64,000 nt of DNA, from the NCBI RefSeq assembly GCF_004764705.1, contig NZ_SHLX01000001.1, forward strand, positions 728,869 to 792,868, in the 5' to 3' direction. The notes beneath the pieces are model-generated. The model was given only the letters and a program-made list of their open reading frames with translations. It ran no database searches and was not told the origin of the DNA. This document shows positions 62,917-64,000 of this stretch, piece after piece. The first letter of the stretch is position 1. Each line of letters opens with the position of its first letter. Source of the DNA: Paenibacillus cymbidii. GTDB taxonomy: Bacteria > Bacillota > Bacilli > Paenibacillales > NBRC-103111. Position numbers and translations under genes: made by a program.

Positions 62917-63269
62917 TCTGGCTCATTGGGCTTGGCGGCGTTGTCGGCACGCTTGCGCGATTTTACCTGGGGAGATGGATTGCTTCCCGGCTTCAACCGG
63001 GGTTTCCTTGGGGAACGTGGGTCATCAACATAACCGGTTCGTTTATCCTGGGAGTGTTGTTCTCCCTTCATGCCAACCAGAATATTTCCGACTCGTTGTG
63101 GCTGATTGGCGGGACCGGATTTTGCGGCGCCTACACGACGTTTTCCACGTTTGGTTACGAAACAAGCCAGCTTGTTCAAAAAGGGGAGCACGTGCAAGCG
63201 GCGGTTTATGTGGGGCTTTCGGTCGTTTGCGGGCTTTTGAGCGCGTTTGTTGGCATGGTGATTTTCTAG
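62913..63269 (+). CDS. crcB: Fluoride exporter CrcB/Fluc, subunit 2
   Basis: 118 residues. Same family as the preceding gene: GVVGTLARFYLGRWIA, WVINITGSFILGVLF and FCGAYTTFSTFGYETSQLV. It overlaps the first by 4 nt (ATGA), so the two are translated together. Overlapping crcB1-crcB2 genes behind a fluoride riboswitch are typical of Bacilli, where both are needed for a functional channel. Confidence 0.93.
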   Translation: MIWLIGLGGVVGTLARFYLGRWIASRLQPGFPWGTWVINITGSFILGVLFSLHANQNISDSLWLIGGTGFCGAYTTFSTFGYETSQLVQKGEHVQAAVYVGLSVVCGLLSAFVGMVIF

Positions 63270-63671
63270 GATGTGGAAAACAGGAGGTGTGGAGAGCTGC
63301 TTTTGGTGAGGCAACTCGATGACAGGCGTTCCGACGAAGTCTGGCAGCAGTTTAAAGGTAAATATGCACTTAAATATTGCGCTACATCCCTTTTTGAAGC
63401 GCTTAAAGGTAAAAATGCACTTGACTTCGATTTAAAGGTACTAATTAATGGAAATCAACAATGAATTAAAGGTGTTTTTGCATTTAAGTTGTTCGAATCG
63501 GCCGTTTTGGGCGAGTTTTAGTGTATTAATGCAGGTAAAGGCAGGGGGCACGTTGGCAAGGTTGCCGGGTTAAGCGGTGGTAGCTGTTGCGATTTACTGT
63601 AAGGCCGCCGCTCGCCGAAACGCCGCTGTAAGGCTGAAATCAGCCTTATTTGGCCGGCCGCTTGCCGAAAT
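63270..63671. repeat. Short AT-rich repeats, intergenic (63351-63486)
   Basis: TTTAAAGGTA-type copies occur at 63351, 63402, 63431 and 63466, three of them followed by T/AGCACTT- or TGCATTT-like ends (e.g. AAAATGCACTT). Some ends are complementary (TTTAA/TTAAA). Near 63630-63655 a hairpin, AAGGCTG/CAGCCTT, is found. No gene is apparent here. Confidence 0.6.
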
Positions 63672-64000
63672 GAATTTAGACTAGAAAGTAGACACACTGT
63701 AACAGCGACCTGATACAATACAAACAAACGAAAGGTCGAGGTGTGTCATGGGAAATATCCGCCAACATTTTGATGAGGAGTTCAAACGCCAAACCATCAA
63801 ACACATGCAAGAAACCGGGAAAACACCAGCCGAAGTTTCCAAAGAGCTGGATATTCCTGTGAGTAGTATTCGTGGATGGCGAAAACAGTTCACAGACGTC
63901 GGTGAAAAGTCCCAATTATATGTGGACCACGAGAAGCTGAAGAAACTGGAAAAACAGAATCAAGATCTGCAGGAGGAACTCGCGATCCTAAAAAAGGCGA
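63672..64000 (+). mobile_element. IS3-family insertion sequence, left part (truncated by window edge)
   Basis: The transposase OrfA begins at 63748 and the element continues beyond the window. The left inverted repeat should start between about 63672 and 63690 (AGAAAGTAGACACACTG); its exact end cannot be fixed without the right end. Confidence 0.75.
63748..64000 (+). CDS. IS3 family transposase OrfA (partial)
   Basis: 84 residues visible, open at the window edge. A helix-turn-helix of the IS3/IS911 OrfA type is seen: FDEEFKRQTIKHMQETGKT, PAEVSKELDIPVSSIRGWRK. A leucine-zipper region follows, KLKKLEKQNQDLQEELAILK. OrfA binds the IS ends, and a programmed frameshift onto OrfB would make the full transposase, which lies outside the window. 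Confidence 0.9.
   Translation, partial: MGNIRQHFDEEFKRQTIKHMQETGKTPAEVSKELDIPVSSIRGWRKQFTDVGEKSQLYVDHEKLKKLEKQNQDLQEELAILKKA

Overview
The window looks like chromosomal DNA of a GC-rich member of the Bacillota, most likely Paenibacillaceae. Supporting signs are strong AGGAGG-type ribosome binding sites, the ylbF-ylbG pair, an RqcH homologue, LplB/YtcP-type sugar permeases without their own ATPase, AraC regulators with an extracellular sensor, and an S-layer-homology (SLH) protein. I see no rRNA, tRNA or CRISPR array.

Layout. 1-15000 is mostly housekeeping: the end of an XPB-type helicase and its partner protein, ylbF, ylbG, a LysR regulator, a PHP phosphoesterase, galU, tatA, rqcH, an ECF sigma factor with a membrane partner, a decayed acetyltransferase, a Ca2+-type P-ATPase and a DUF2277 gene. 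15000-36200 is accessory carbohydrate and regulatory DNA: a decayed secreted glycoside hydrolase, a LacI regulator divergent from a large clan GH-A-like hydrolase, an epimerase-like protein, an FAD monooxygenase, a minus-strand run (sulfatase, tandem VOC protein, alkyltransferase-like protein), two AraC regulators, a TetR-controlled membrane protein and a large SLH-anchored surface protein. 36200-37220 is a repeat-rich non-coding kilobase. 37220-50916 is a sugar importer (two permeases and a lipoprotein) followed by five sulfatases, a DUF3604 protein and a beta-propeller glycoside hydrolase. With the sulfatase at 27168-28679 this makes six sulfatases and suggests use of a sulfated glycan.

54580-62326 is the most interesting block. 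A sigma-A promoter carrying a Zur-like operator core (GTAATTATTAC) drives an ATP-grasp ligase. It is followed by a nickel/peptide-type lipoprotein whose signal-peptide codons contain a second core (GTAATAATTAC), two permeases, a fused two-domain ATPase and an MFS exporter. The importer/exporter set resembles the staphylopine (Cnt) metallophore system, but an ATP-grasp enzyme stands where the racemase, nicotianamine-synthase-like and opine-dehydrogenase enzymes would be. I infer a zinc-regulated metallophore system with a different, possibly amide-type, chemistry.

The window ends with a fluoride riboswitch controlling two crcB genes and the left end of an IS3-family element. Non-coding repeats stand out. 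Three copies of a roughly 190-bp element contain four hairpins with nearly constant spacing (about 52, 62 and 52 bp). There is also a five-copy 50-bp repeat, and a predicted three-way-junction module that is present in one copy of a dispersed repeat and absent from the other.
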